NCBI GenBank assembly: GCA_001310455.1
Contig: BAXG01000021.1
Coordinates: forward strand, 1 to 64,000
Origin: Photobacterium sp. JCM 19050
Lineage (GTDB): Bacteria > Pseudomonadota > Gammaproteobacteria > Enterobacterales > Vibrionaceae
DNA: 64,000 bases
Reading direction: 5' to 3'
In this document: positions 51,261 to 60,941 of the stretch, in pieces
Layout of the letters: every line of letters starts with the position of its first letter
Numbering within the stretch: the first letter of the stretch is position 1
Translations under genes and position numbers: made by a program
Notes under the pieces: model-generated
Database searches by the model: none
What the model was told of the DNA's origin: nothing
What the model saw: only the letters and a program-made list of their open reading frames with translations

Positions 51261-51843
51261 CCGATCAGGGCTCTGGACTCTTCTTTGCGAATCTGGCTTT
51301 CATCAGCCATTCAATCAGTCCGGTTTGCAAGTCCATCAGTCGCATGGTCATTTTGTAGTACACGTCTTTGTCGTTACCATCACGCTTAACAATGCTGGCA
51401 AGGTTGCCATACAGCATGTATTGCGCGCCGACCATACGACCGAACTGGATGGCGGTAGCCGGGTTCACCAATTGGTCATTGTTCTGGAAGTCAAGTTGCT
51501 TACGAACCGCATCAACGCGCCCCATATCGACAAAACGGAACTCTCCGGAATTCAGAAGACGAGTGCTGATAGTGTCTGTAATGGATTCAGTATCGATGTG
51601 CTCAGCCGTTTTATTCTTGATTGACTCAACAAATACGATAGGACGCTCGCTTTTTGTCAGGGACGCCACTGCCGGTGAAGACAACATACTGTCAGTCATA
51701 TCACTGGCGATTTTTTGCAAATCTGATGAACCAAACTCAATGGTCGTTGTTTCAACGGCTTCAGCATCACCGTAACGAACCTGATTGGTACAACCACCCA
51801 GAACAAGTGCCAACCCTACAAGCGCCCAAATACCTTTATTCAT
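51254..51843 (-). CDS. lpoB: LpoB, activator of PBP1b (frameshift at C terminus)
   Basis: An outer-membrane lipoprotein of about 196 aa that activates the peptidoglycan synthase PBP1b. It has lipobox VLGGC (Cys about 18) and the LpoB domain (ERPIVFVESIKNKTAEHIDTESITDTISTRLLNSGEFRFVD, AQYMLYGNLASIVKRDG). The frame breaks at 51307-51308; restoring GGG on the minus strand gives LIEWADESQIRKEESRALIGW, ending at TAA 51254-51256. The literal frame ends at 51265 with an unlikely tail. Confidence 0.92.
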
Positions 51844-51855
51844 CTAACACCCTTT

Positions 51856-52238
51856 TTAATTCTGAGATTTCACCACAACGCGGTAATTCACCGCATCAGG
51901 ACTGACTGACATCGCTTCAAGCGTGGTTGAATCAAAGCCTGTCAACGTTACATGTCGCCACGGTTCCTTTCGAACGTTCACCTCCAACCCCTGTGCGTTG
52001 TACCAGTAAAATCGGTACTCAAGGGTCTGGGTACTGGCAACTTTGCTGGTCACGCTCACCATTGCTTTCAGATGGTCATTGACCGACAGCGATTCCGCCG
52101 AACCAAATTCCAACGATGAAGCTAAACCATGATCAGCTAGAACCACATGCTGACTCCTGCTCTCTATGCTGATGCCGGCTGTATTTTGCGCACAACCCGC
52201 CAACAAGCCAATCGCCAGGATAATCGCAAAAGTCTCAC
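51856..52238 (-). CDS. ycfL: YcfL-like lipoprotein (frameshift in signal peptide)
   Basis: A DUF1425 lipoprotein of about 127 aa. The lipobox LLAGC is preceded, in the same frame, by TFAIILAIG. A GTG at 52238 lies five bases after a perfect AGGAGGT and overlaps the upstream TAG (TAGTG), but its frame differs by one base from the signal peptide, so a base is missing near 52228-52234. The mature domain includes SVNDHLKAMVSVTSKVASTQTLEYRFYWYNAQGLEV. It neighbours lpoB in E. coli as well. Confidence 0.82.
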
Positions 52239-53635
52239 TAGAGACCTCCTATTGTTTTTGACCAATACGCCATGCCTTCTCCCTGACGGGAAAGCCAGAC
52301 GATTGTTATATGGCCTTTCTTTAATTCTGCAGTTATCTCAGATTTTCCTGCTCGGATTATAAGACTTTGAGGTTTAAAAAACCCCGAGTAAATTGCCACG
52401 GATTCCGGCAGTGAGAACCAAGCCCGGGTATCAGGTTGCTCCGTCAGCGTATTAAGGACATTGCCGACAAAGTTACCGACATTCTGATCGCTCTCTTCAA
52501 GCGCACGCCGCAACTCACTTTTAGCAATAACTCGAATGATCTGCCGTGTTATTAACACAGGTAGCTTTTCAGACAGCGCCTGTCTTGCCATCAGGTTGAC
52601 ATTCGCAACCTGGTCGAGTTTCTTCATCTTGCCATTAATGTAAACAGGTAAAGGCGGTGCAACCGGTTTGCCGGTGTAATAAGGCATCGCAAGGCTGTAA
52701 CTGTTGAGATACCCGCTGCCATCAGGTAACCAGAGGTTTAAATCCCAGCCTTTTTTTGCTTCCACCACACCTTCTTCAGACAGAATGACCAACCTGCTGC
52801 TGTCTTTCCTTAGTGGATGGAATTTCCCATAACGTTTTTCCAGTTTTTTCAGTGCTGCATTCCTGCCCTGCAGATACGCGACGCGCATGGTGGATTGCGC
52901 CAACATGTTGCTTTCGGGGGAGATAGCCAGCGACCGACCATAATCAATAAAGGCATTGTTGTAATCGCCGGTCACTTCATAAAGCAGACCCGACAGAAAA
53001 TAGAGATAACCATTCTGAACCGCTTTCAACGTCTCACCGGCATCAGGATACCGAGAAAGCACAGCTCCAACGTTTTCTTCAATCCGGTTTTCTTTCGCTA
53101 ACGCAGCAGCGCGGTTTAAAAGGTTTTCCCGGTTCTTTCTCGCCACATCCTGAACCTGTTCCGCACGACGAATTTCCACCAAGGCGCCCTGAAGATCATC
53201 GCGTTGGAGGTACTCCAACGCGAGATACAGGTGCAGAAAGCCTGACTCGTAGTCAGCCGGATAGAAGGTCAGCAAGTTGTCATTAGTGACCGCTGATCCC
53301 ACAGAGTTCAACAATTCTGAAACCTGTAAGTCCGGGTTTTCCTCAAGTTGACGCGCTTTTTTATCAGCGGATTTGAGCGCATCAAAGCTTTGCGAGTGAG
53401 AACCAGCAAGCATTGCCAGGCGCCCTCTTTCCAGGTCTGACAACAACGGATAGCTGCCACTCTCAGGCAATTCTGTTTGTGCTGCGAGGTAATTACCCGC
53501 TAAAAGACTCGCTCGGGACTCGGCAGTCACCCGGGAATAATGACTGAAAAGGTTATAAACGGACAGGTTACTGCAAGCACTGATAAAGACACTGGTGGCA
53601 AAAACCAGCGCCAATCGGTAATTTTTGGACATCAT
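52238..53635 (-). CDS. COG3014-family lipoprotein with TPR-like repeats
   Basis: A 465-aa lipoprotein with lipobox ISAC (Cys about 21). The middle has helical repeats (YESGFLHLYLALEYLQRDDLQGALVEIRRAEQVQD, LYFLSGLLYEVTGDYNNAFIDYGRSLAISPES) like tetratricopeptides. The C-terminal part includes GWDLNLWLPDGSGYLNSYSLAMPYYTGKP. COG3014 proteins in vibrios precede ycfL-lpoB, suggesting an envelope role with LpoB; this is inference. The second Met may be the true start. The frame is intact. Confidence 0.83.
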   Translation of the reverse strand: MMSKNYRLALVFATSVFISACSNLSVYNLFSHYSRVTAESRASLLAGNYLAAQTELPESGSYPLLSDLERGRLAMLAGSHSQSFDALKSADKKARQLEENPDLQVSELLNSVGSAVTNDNLLTFYPADYESGFLHLYLALEYLQRDDLQGALVEIRRAEQVQDVARKNRENLLNRAAALAKENRIEENVGAVLSRYPDAGETLKAVQNGYLYFLSGLLYEVTGDYNNAFIDYGRSLAISPESNMLAQSTMRVAYLQGRNAALKKLEKRYGKFHPLRKDSSRLVILSEEGVVEAKKGWDLNLWLPDGSGYLNSYSLAMPYYTGKPVAPPLPVYINGKMKKLDQVANVNLMARQALSEKLPVLITRQIIRVIAKSELRRALEESDQNVGNFVGNVLNTLTEQPDTRAWFSLPESVAIYSGFFKPQSLIIRAGKSEITAELKKGHITIVWLSRQGEGMAYWSKTIGGL

Positions 53636-53669
53636 CTCGGTACGACTCGAAGCGACCTTGTCGGCAACA

Positions 53670-54020
53670 TTAACCGATCAGCATCGGACCCAGAGGCTTC
53701 CCGCCAACCAGATGCATGTGGATATGGTAAACCTCCTGGCCACCATGTTTATTACAGTTAACGATCAGGCGATAGCCGCTCTCGCTGATTCCCTCACTTT
53801 TGGCAATATTGCGGACGACAGTAAACATCCGGCCAAAGGCTGCTTCATCGCTGTCAGTTGCATCGTTTACTGTGGGAATGTGACGGTTAGGGACAATCAG
53901 AATATGGCTGGGCGCACGCGGGTTGATATCGCGAAAAGCGGTCACCAGCTCGTCTTGGTAAACGATGTCTGCAGGAATTTCCCGGTTAATAATCTTGCTG
54001 AAAATGGTCTCTTCCGACAC
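53670..54020 (-). CDS. hinT: HinT, HIT-family purine nucleoside phosphoramidase
   Basis: A 116-aa cytosolic HIT protein. The catalytic triad motif is HIHMH (H-x-H-x-H) near the C terminus, preceded by [25 protein letters not shown]. It hydrolyses AMP-N-epsilon-lysine and similar phosphoramidates. The order hinT-ycfL-lpoB-thiK-ycfP matches E. coli apart from the extra lipoprotein and missing nagZ. Confidence 0.94.
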   Translation of the reverse strand: MSEETIFSKIINREIPADIVYQDELVTAFRDINPRAPSHILIVPNRHIPTVNDATDSDEAAFGRMFTVVRNIAKSEGISESGYRLIVNCNKHGGQEVYHIHMHLVGGKPLGPMLIG

Positions 54021-54163
54021 AGGCTACTCCTGAGGAAACCAGAAATGATAAATGACAGCTATCAGTATGCGGGAATCTGACTTCCTGAGCAATATGAACA
54101 CCGTTTTGTCCAATTCGTGACCTTCCCCTTAACATAATGAAAAGTTTGCGTTTCAACTCTAAG

Positions 54164-54186
54164 TTTCGCCCCCCGAATGGGCGAAA
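54164..54186. other. Hairpin between hinT and the chemoreceptor gene
   Basis: TTTCGCCC (54164-54171) and GGGCGAAA (54179-54186) form a perfect 8-bp stem with a 7-base loop inside the 328-bp divergent gap. No T run follows it in either direction. I see no clear operator or sigma-28 promoter in the rest of the gap. Confidence 0.4.
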
Positions 54187-54348
54187 TGATTCAGTTTGCC
54201 AAGGTAATGACGATAGAGTCATTAGAACTTTTTTTCGCGTCGCGTAATTCTTATTTCCTGCAGGATTGAAATCTCTTCTATCCATTTCCACGACGCATGA
54301 CTGCCCTGCCGGAGAGACAAGAGAAATGGTTTTTGGTGGATTATTGTT

Positions 54349-56349
54349 ATGAAAGTAAAACAGCGTTCCGTTGTTCGTCAGATGTATGCCGGGTTCAGCG
54401 TTCTGATACTGGCCTTTGTCGCGTCTAATCTCTGGACACTTGATGGTGCCGGTAACATTCATAAACAGTTAGGGCAAGTCACCGGCGAAAGCGTTCCACT
54501 CGTCACCCTGTCCAACGAGGTGAGTGTCAGCCTGCTTGAAGCTGATAAAGTGTTTAAAGACTACCTGGCAACTGATAATACCGGTAGCACTCAGGACGTT
54601 GAAAAACGTTTCGCCGCTGCAAAAGACAGCTTTGATTCTGCCTTTACTGCGTTGAGCAATTTCGCTGAGAACTATCCACAGCTAAAGAACCAGTTGGTCT
54701 CACTTCAGGCTCAGCAAGACAGTTATTTCTCCGAAGCCGCTGAGGCTATTCGAAACGTTGAAAAACTGCACCTCGCAGAAACTGAACTCCAACAATATGT
54801 GCGCCGCTACCAATCTCTGTTTACCGAATTGAATACCGGTATGAAGGAGATGATTAACAGCCAGGGCAATACCACCGCCAAGGTCCTGTCCAAGAGCTAT
54901 TTTGTTAAGCTCGCCGATGCAGAACGCATTACATCCGATGCGCTTGCAACGCGCGATATCGCTGCGATAGAAAAAGCAGTGTCCGGCAACAATAAGAGCG
55001 TTACCCACCTCAACTATGCTTACCGGGGTATTACGAACCAGATGCCGGCGCTGAAAGAACGCTTCGATCCGTTGGTTGGTCAGTTTATAACGGATGTAGG
55101 TAAGAAAGGCGGCGTTCTCGACAAACACCAGGAATTTGTCCTAGCCTCCTCTGCGCTCAATACCAATATCTCGAACCTGTCCAAAGAAGTCGATCAAACC
55201 ATGGTCACGCTGGCAGAATTCCGCGGGATAGCACAACAACAAATGAATGCCGCCATCAATCAGGCCTCAGAAGAATACCGCAGAGGGATATTCCGAACTC
55301 TGCTGCTAGGGTCGATCGTGATTGCGCTGGTAGTTTTCACCGGCTGGCATCTCTCACGTTCCGTCAGACGCCCAATCAGCAATATGATGTCAACGCTGGA
55401 GAGCCTTGCATCCGGGAATATGACCAAACGTATTGCGATTATTCAGCACGATGAGTTTGGCGCGCTTAGCGGCCATATCAATACCCTGGCTAATCAACTT
55501 CAGGGAGTGCTCCGTGAAATCCAGAGCGGTGCAGAACAACAGGCGCAAATCGCTGAAGAAAACCAGGCAGCAACCCAATCAGCAAAAGAAAAGCTCAATC
55601 AACAACGCAGCCAGACGACAACCGTTGCCGCAGCAATGACAGAAATGGACCACTCTGCTGAAGCGGTTTCAACCAGTGCGCAAAGCACACTGCAACAGGT
55701 TCATGAAGTCAGTGAATCAGCTGGCCGCGGTCGCGATGTCATGAGCCGCAACATCAGCACTTCCCATGAACTGTCAAACCGCCTGAACGAATCGGCTGAT
55801 GCTGTCAGTTCATTGAAAGATATGAGCCTCAGCATCGGTTCAATCTTGGATGTCATCCGCAACATAGCCGACCAGACAAACCTCCTCGCATTGAACGCTG
55901 CAATTGAAGCTGCCAGAGCTGGTGAACAGGGACGAGGTTTTGCAGTGGTTGCCGATGAAGTCCGGGTATTGGCAAAACGCACTACCGACTCCACTGCCGA
56001 GATTGAATCAATGATTGGCAGGTTGCAGGAAAGTTCTACATCCGCAATGACAGTGATGCAGGATTGCGTCCAGGAAATGGAAGCCAGCATCATTCTCGCC
56101 TCTGATGCCAACAGCGCCATGGAAGAAATTGAAGCAGCAATCCTGTTAATTAGCGACATGAGCAGCCAAATAGCCCAAGCTGCGGATGAGCAACGGAAGG
56201 TTTCGACTGATATATCCAGGAACATTGAAGAAATCAGCCATCTGACAGAAGAAAGCTACCAATCGATGGAGGAAGTCGCCAATGCCGGGCACGTCATTGA
56301 TGAGCAAGCACATATTCAAAATGAGCTTGTTCACCGGTTTACGCTTTAA
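54349..56349 (+). CDS. Methyl-accepting chemotaxis protein
   Basis: A 666-aa membrane chemoreceptor. One helix (about 12-30) and a second (about 325-342, [19 protein letters not shown]) flank a roughly 290-residue helical periplasmic sensor. A HAMP domain ([22 protein letters not shown]) and the signalling hairpin follow, with the conserved tip [37 protein letters not shown]. No pentapeptide CheR tether is visible at the end (HRFTL). The ligand is unknown. The frame is intact. Confidence 0.92.
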   Translation: MKVKQRSVVRQMYAGFSVLILAFVASNLWTLDGAGNIHKQLGQVTGESVPLVTLSNEVSVSLLEADKVFKDYLATDNTGSTQDVEKRFAAAKDSFDSAFTALSNFAENYPQLKNQLVSLQAQQDSYFSEAAEAIRNVEKLHLAETELQQYVRRYQSLFTELNTGMKEMINSQGNTTAKVLSKSYFVKLADAERITSDALATRDIAAIEKAVSGNNKSVTHLNYAYRGITNQMPALKERFDPLVGQFITDVGKKGGVLDKHQEFVLASSALNTNISNLSKEVDQTMVTLAEFRGIAQQQMNAAINQASEEYRRGIFRTLLLGSIVIALVVFTGWHLSRSVRRPISNMMSTLESLASGNMTKRIAIIQHDEFGALSGHINTLANQLQGVLREIQSGAEQQAQIAEENQAATQSAKEKLNQQRSQTTTVAAAMTEMDHSAEAVSTSAQSTLQQVHEVSESAGRGRDVMSRNISTSHELSNRLNESADAVSSLKDMSLSIGSILDVIRNIADQTNLLALNAAIEAARAGEQGRGFAVVADEVRVLAKRTTDSTAEIESMIGRLQESSTSAMTVMQDCVQEMEASIILASDANSAMEEIEAAILLISDMSSQIAQAADEQRKVSTDISRNIEEISHLTEESYQSMEEVANAGHVIDEQAHIQNELVHRFTL

Positions 56350-56425
56350 CCGGCTGATACTTCGTCAGCTCTCGCCAAAGTCGGCATCTTGAGGCCGAGG
56401 GATATAACATCTCGTTACAAAGATA

Positions 56426-56453
56426 GCGGTGGCGTCACAGCCACCGTTTTTTT
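56426..56453 (+). terminator. Terminator after the chemoreceptor gene
   Basis: Arms cggtggc (56427-56433) and gccaccg (56440-56446) are followed by ttttttt, a strong intrinsic terminator. Confidence 0.88.
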
Positions 56454-56585
56454 ACATCTGGTGACCCCTGCAATCGTTTACGCTAGACTATAGCGCCGTA
56501 CAGCCTGTAAACCGAACTGGTAGCCCGGCTTTCGGGTGCTTTTCCCTCCGAAGTGCCTGCGTTCTCGCGACAAAAGGAAGTGAAC

Positions 56586-57930
56586 ATGACCACACTGTTG
56601 TTTAAAAACGCAACAATCGTAAACGAAAACAATATTGAGCTGACGGATGTACTGGTCAGCAATGGCCGGATAGCCAAAATCAGCAAAGATATCAACGCTC
56701 CGGCTGATGCGCGGATCATTGATGCAACAGGCAAACACCTGTTACCCGGTATGATTGATGATCAAGTTCATTTCCGTGAACCCGGTTTCCCGACTAAAGG
56801 AACCATCGCTTCCGAATCCAAATCTGCCGTGGCCGGTGGCATTACCACCTACATGGAAATGCCGAATGTTAACCCTCAGACCACTACACTTGAGGCACTC
56901 GAAGAGAAATACGAACGCGCAGCAAAAAGCAGCTTCGCAAACTACGCGTTTTACCTGGGCGCGACCAACGACAATATTGACGAAATCCGTCGTCTGGATC
57001 CTAACCAGGCATGTGGCGTCAAAGTGTTTATGGGGGCATCCACCGGTAATATGCTGGTTAACGATCCTGAGACTCTGGCAGCCATTTTTGCTGACAGCCC
57101 GGTGTTGATCGCCACGCACTGTGAAGATACACCGATGATCAGCCAGCTGGAGGCGATTTACCGCGAACGCTACGGCGAAGATGTACCAATGCACGAACAT
57201 GCCCGTATCCGTTCAGCTGAAGCCTGCCTGAAATCATCTCAGCTTGCTGTAAACCTCGCTAAGGAGCACGGTACCCGGCTGCATGTCCTCCACCTGACTA
57301 CTGCAGATGAACTCTATCAGTTCGAACCGGCTAAAACGTTAGAAGAGCTGGAAAACAAACAGATCACCGCAGAGGTTTGTGTCCACCATCTGTTCTTCAA
57401 CCGTGATGATTACGAGACCCTGGGCTCTCAGATTAAGTGCAACCCTTCAGTCAAAGACAAATGGCACCAAGATGCACTGGTACAGGCAGTGAAGGATGGC
57501 ATTATCGACATCATCGCAACTGACCATGCTCCCCACACCTGGGATGAAAAACAAGGTACGTACTTTAATGCTCCTTCAGGCGTACCACTTGTGCAGCACG
57601 CACTGCAATCCGCGCTTGAATTTTACCACCGCGGAGAATTTGACCTTGGCTTAGTGGTACAAAAAACCGCGCACGCTCCGGCAGTTCGATACCAGGTAAA
57701 GGACAGAGGCTTTATCCGCGAAGGATACTGCTGATCTGGTCTTGGTTGATATGAACAAGCCTCACACCGTCAGCAAAGACAATATGTTCTATCAGTGCAA
57801 CTGGTCTCCATTTGAAGGCTACACTTTCGGGACCAGCGTAGAAATGACACTGGTAAACGGTGAAGTTGCTTTTGAAAATGGCAACCATGCTGAACAACGT
57901 TACTCACAACGTCTCGAATTCAGTCGATAA
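56586..57930 (+). CDS. Dihydroorotase-like amidohydrolase (one frameshift)
   Basis: A cytosolic amidohydrolase of about 448 aa. The metal-site motif reads DDQVHFREPG, with Gln where class I dihydroorotases have the first His of HxH. GVKVFMGASTGNM carries the candidate carboxylated Lys, and ATDHAPH the catalytic Asp. This fits a known dihydroorotase subgroup (SQVH/DQVH type) distinct from E. coli PyrC. The frame breaks at about 57730, where GGG to G is the simplest cause (repaired REGYWADLVLVDMNKP). The ATG at 56586 follows AGGAAG. Confidence 0.85.
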
Positions 57931-57950
57931 CCAACGCTGATTAATGAGAA

Positions 57951-57979
57951 CAAGCCAACTTTCGGGTTGGCTTTTTTAT
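57951..57979 (+). terminator. Terminator after the dihydroorotase-like gene
   Basis: Arms aagccaac (57952-57959) and gttggctt (57966-57973) are followed by ttttat. It ends the dihydroorotase unit. The remaining 340 bp up to the pilin gene hold the repeat at 58040 and AT-rich sequence without a clear promoter. Confidence 0.87.
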
Positions 57980-58039
57980 CTTCGTAAAAAGAACTCTGTT
58001 GATCGAATCGCCGGTATAGTCTCCTCGTTTATTCCCCAA

Positions 58040-58074
58040 TCAGACTCATTCATTGACCATTCTGACTGGTTGAA
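58040..58074. repeat. Short palindromic repeat, family B, copy 2
   Basis: This 35-mer equals 32632-32666 except for one base (g for c). It contains the same tcaga...tctgactggttgaa halves, although the outer arm is less perfect here. Confidence 0.65.
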
Positions 58075-58317
58075 CTCATCTATTTCTTCGTTGCTCGTTT
58101 TGACGTTAGCCCTAGCAGCACCTGCAACTCGCGCCTTGAACTGAATGATTTCTCTTACGTCATCTCTGACCAACGAATTAGCCTAATTGGTATTAGAGAT
58201 CCCTTTCTGTTTTGTTATTTGTTTAAATAAACCAACCTATTCAAATCAGTCGCATATTGCATCTATTACCATACAAATCAATAATGGTTTGTCTTTAAAC
58301 TATTAGTGGTAGTTGCT

Positions 58318-58911
58318 ATGGATAGTATGCCAGTAATCCGTAACCGCGGTTTCACGCTCATTGAGCTTGTTGTTGTCATTGTGATTCTTGGGATCCTTGC
58401 TGTGACTGCCGCGCCGAAGTTCCTTAATTTTTCTTCTGACGCAAAAGAATCAGCCGTAAAGGCAATTGCCGGTTCCATGCAAGAAGCGGCTTCGATGTAT
58501 CAGTTGAAATATAAAATAGGAAATTGCAGTTCTGAAAATCACTCCGTGGTCGATGGAGCTTCTATTCACTGGGGGGCAATTTATTCTGGTGACTGGGATA
58601 TCTCACTGAACGCCAACTGTACTTACAATACGGCCTCACTTAATGGCGTTCCTGAAATTTTTGAAGTGATGAACATTGATACAAAGGATTTTTGGTTGGT
58701 TCACACAAGAAATGACCCCGCACCAAATTCCGATGTGTTATGGGTTGCGCCATATCCACCAGCAAACAAAAAAGGTAGCCATCAGGTTGCTCACAATGGC
58801 CCGGCTTCAAATGCAAATGACATTCAGGCAACAAATTGTTATGTAAAATATGCGACTCCCAGAAATACGAAGGGAGATGCAAAAGTTTCGTACGTCGTCA
58901 GTGGCTGTTGA
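58318..58911 (+). CDS. Orphan type IV prepilin (MSHA-pilin-like)
   Basis: A 197-aa type IVa pilin-like protein. A short leader ([11 protein letters not shown]) precedes the processing site [28 protein letters not shown], with the conserved Glu at mature position 5. The globular part has Cys residues near 76 and 102 and a C-terminal pair, Cys182 and the final Cys197, that could form the D-loop disulfide. No pilus assembly genes are nearby. The coding sequence is more AT-rich than the flanks, hinting at transfer. The start is uncertain; GTG or ATG codons at 58306-58318 are possible. Confidence 0.85.
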   Translation: MDSMPVIRNRGFTLIELVVVIVILGILAVTAAPKFLNFSSDAKESAVKAIAGSMQEAASMYQLKYKIGNCSSENHSVVDGASIHWGAIYSGDWDISLNANCTYNTASLNGVPEIFEVMNIDTKDFWLVHTRNDPAPNSDVLWVAPYPPANKKGSHQVAHNGPASNANDIQATNCYVKYATPRNTKGDAKVSYVVSGC

Positions 58912-58914
58912 TCT

Positions 58915-58945
58915 GTAAAAAGCCCTTAACTGAGGGCTTTTGTTT
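58915..58945. terminator. Bidirectional terminator between pilin and nucleotidyltransferase genes
   Basis: Arms aaaagccct (58917-58925) and agggctttt (58933-58941) are followed by gtttctttt. It overlaps the stop codon of the convergent gene. Confidence 0.85.
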
Positions 58946-59837
58946 CTTTTACTAATCTCAATAATTCTTTTCGCTGTTGTTCCAATGCATTTTGAGAAAG
59001 ATCCACATTGGGCCAGATAAGGCTTCTTACCCGATCTTCAAACGCTTCGGGTTTACAACTGAGCCTGTTCAAATTCGAAAGGATCCTTTTGTCTCCGGGA
59101 AAGTAACACCGGTTCTTAGCAAAAATAACTTGGATTAAACTGTGTACTGCCTGGTTAACCACACCGATAGCGTACATCACATCACTTCTTTCTATCGCAG
59201 CAATGTATTGAGAATTGTCTGCGCAAGACTCAGCTAATGAGAGATATTGAGTGGTGATATTTTCGCGCAGTGCATCCGGGTAATTTCTCGTATCCGCTTT
59301 CCAGTGGGCAAGAATATTTTGAGGATCATAGACAGGAATCAGCATCGGGAGATCAGAAAGGATCCCATAACTGTAATAGCCTTTTGTTGACCAGCTGATA
59401 ACATCTTTATCGACTTTCCCTTCACAGCATGCCTTGATGCTGTCCTCGATACACTTTGTAGAGCGTATCCAGCACTCAATTTGTGTACCGTTATAAATAA
59501 AATCCGTTCCAGCCTGGGAAAGCTCTGACTCATCTCCCCAAGAAATAACTGTTTCGACACCGTCTATCTGACCAGACAGCAACTCGCTTCTAGCATCATT
59601 TTTTATCACTTCATCAGTGAAGATATAAATGTTTATGTCTGAGAAGCTGTCAGCCTGTTGCTGTGCATGAGAACCTCCAACAGCAATAGTACATTCACCC
59701 TTACAAAACTGTTTTAAAACAGGTACCAGTGTGGTGACGATATTGTTTAAGTTTTCAGCTAACATACGTCTTCCATGAACGATTAAGTGTCGGTTAAACC
59801 AGTGGGCAAACCACTCATTCTCTAAGTAGAAACACAT
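58926..59837 (-). CDS. DUF4037/nucleotidyltransferase-fold protein
   Basis: A protein of up to 303 aa. GGSHAQQQADSFSDINIYIF matches the nucleotidyltransferase core (GGS-x9-D-x-D/N, with Asn in place of one Asp-flanking residue). The DUF4037-like rest includes WIRSTKCIEDSI and AIERSDVMYAIGVVNQAVHSLIQVIFAKNRCYFPGDKR. An internal ATG at 59765 (MLAENLNN) has GGAAG just ahead and may be the true start. No HEPN partner for an MNT toxin-antitoxin pair is visible. It is AT-rich like the pilin gene. The substrate is unknown. Confidence 0.68.
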   Translation of the reverse strand: MCFYLENEWFAHWFNRHLIVHGRRMLAENLNNIVTTLVPVLKQFCKGECTIAVGGSHAQQQADSFSDINIYIFTDEVIKNDARSELLSGQIDGVETVISWGDESELSQAGTDFIYNGTQIECWIRSTKCIEDSIKACCEGKVDKDVISWSTKGYYSYGILSDLPMLIPVYDPQNILAHWKADTRNYPDALRENITTQYLSLAESCADNSQYIAAIERSDVMYAIGVVNQAVHSLIQVIFAKNRCYFPGDKRILSNLNRLSCKPEAFEDRVRSLIWPNVDLSQNALEQQRKELLRLVKETKALS

Positions 59838-59944
59838 GTCTCACATTTGATTTATTAATAACCTAGCATAGTGATTAATTTAACACCACCTATTGTTCGA
59901 AATTTATTCTCACTTATTAATATTGCTCACAAATAATTTAAGCA

Positions 59945-60046
59945 GATCTTTTCTCCCTTTTTGTGTATTTATTTTCCATGACGGATAGTCGGATGATCAT
60001 TATTCACGATCATAAAAAGATCTTTATGGGTATCACCAAAAAGATC
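59945..60046. other. GATC-dense AT-rich gap with a DnaA-box-like 9-mer
   Basis: Within the 317-bp intergenic region, GATC occurs at 59945, 59995, 60008, 60019 and 60043, four of them inside 52 bp. Two copies of aaaaagatc are followed by tttat or cttat. ttattcacg at 60000-60008 matches the DnaA box TTATNCACA in 8 of 9 positions. The spacing may affect Dam methylation or SeqA binding. Nothing else here suggests a replication origin. Confidence 0.4.
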
Positions 60047-60114
60047 CTTATATTGTTACGACAGTATTTTGCCGTCGAACAGTCATATTAGAGGAGACTA
60101 AAAGGCAGGGGGTG

Positions 60115-60145
60115 ACGGAGCGAGCTTGGAAATGCCGCTCCGGCA
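60115..60145. other. GC-rich hairpin next to the PPOX-like gene
   Basis: cggagcg (60117-60123) pairs with cgctccg (60137-60143) around a 13-base loop. It lies just past the minus-strand stop of the next gene within a G/C-rich island unlike the AT-rich surroundings, but has no T run. Confidence 0.4.
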
Positions 60146-60154
60146 AATGAGGCT

Positions 60155-60712
60155 TCAACTTTTATTGATCAATTCAGCAATATGGGTTTCTTTTCCATCA
60201 ATGCTTACACTGTTTTTCTTTTTCCAGTATTCTCTCAACTCTTCACTGGTTCTTTTATGATGCCATTTCTTAAGATCATTTCTTTCCTGTACGTAGTCAT
60301 ATAATGGTACCGACATTCCGCAAGATGACTGTACAAGATCCACGTCCAACAAAAATATCTGCCGGGCACCGGCGGGATCTTCAAACTGAGCAATATATTC
60401 TTGCCATTTTTCATCTTCACAATGTATTGCAGTCGCACTACCGTAGAGGCGCACAATTTCCGGAGAGCCTTCAAAGGCGCAAAACATAAGAGTCATCCGG
60501 GACGATTCCAGTAAATGCGCCGCTGTTTCATTACCACTGCCTGTATAATTGAGCCAGATTACCTTGTTTTCACCAAGCACCTTAAGCGATTCCATGCCCT
60601 TAGGAGAAACATTAACCCGGCCTTCCGGCGCTGCGGTTGCGACAAAAAATATCTTCTGCTTTTCAATAAACGCGATATGACGATCTGAAATATTTGCAAA
60701 CTGCTTGGACAT
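60155..60712 (-). CDS. Pyridoxamine-phosphate-oxidase-like flavin protein
   Basis: A 185-aa split-barrel protein of the PNPOx-like family. It has FFVATAAPEGRVNVSPKGMESLKVLGENKVIWLNYTGSGNETAAHL, then SPEIVRLYGSATAIHCEDEKW. Such proteins bind FMN or F420-like cofactors; the reaction of this subfamily is unknown. It is not the same as HutZ. The frame is intact. It is flanked by a GATC-dense gap and a half copy of the family A repeat. Confidence 0.8.
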   Translation of the reverse strand: MSKQFANISDRHIAFIEKQKIFFVATAAPEGRVNVSPKGMESLKVLGENKVIWLNYTGSGNETAAHLLESSRMTLMFCAFEGSPEIVRLYGSATAIHCEDEKWQEYIAQFEDPAGARQIFLLDVDLVQSSCGMSVPLYDYVQERNDLKKWHHKRTSEELREYWKKKNSVSIDGKETHIAELINKS

Positions 60713-60784
60713 AACCCTGAGCCTCCCTGTCTGCTGTGCCTTATATAAGTTTACTCTATGGCAGCAGTGTCAGTATTCCTAGTT

Positions 60785-60795
60785 TATACCCAAGC
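60785..60795. repeat. Half-copy of repeat family A terminus
   Basis: tatacccaagc equals the first 11 bases of the terminal motif seen at 245-255 (reverse strand), but the rest (tacgggattttt) differs. It may be a decayed end of the same element upstream of the glpQ-like gene. Confidence 0.35.
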
Positions 60796-60941
60796 TACGG
60801 GATTTTTGGATCAGAGTTGCTACTCACGCTTCACTCTTATTAAGGTTGTGTAATTTTTTCTCTAAACAGAAATGTAATCATCGTCAATCTGCAATATAAA
60901 TCACTCTATATTGGCGTTTTTCAGACAATGGAAGTAGCAAA

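Noticed and set aside
32628..58074. CRISPR array from the repeated 35-mers
   Set aside because: The copies are single and tens of kilobases apart, with no spacer pattern and no cas genes.
58926..59837. MNT/HEPN toxin-antitoxin pair
   Set aside because: A nucleotidyltransferase core is present, but the protein is too long for MNT and there is no HEPN partner.
59945..60046. Replication origin (oriC or chromosome II origin)
   Set aside because: Only one imperfect DnaA box and no neighbouring origin genes; reported only as a GATC-dense gap.
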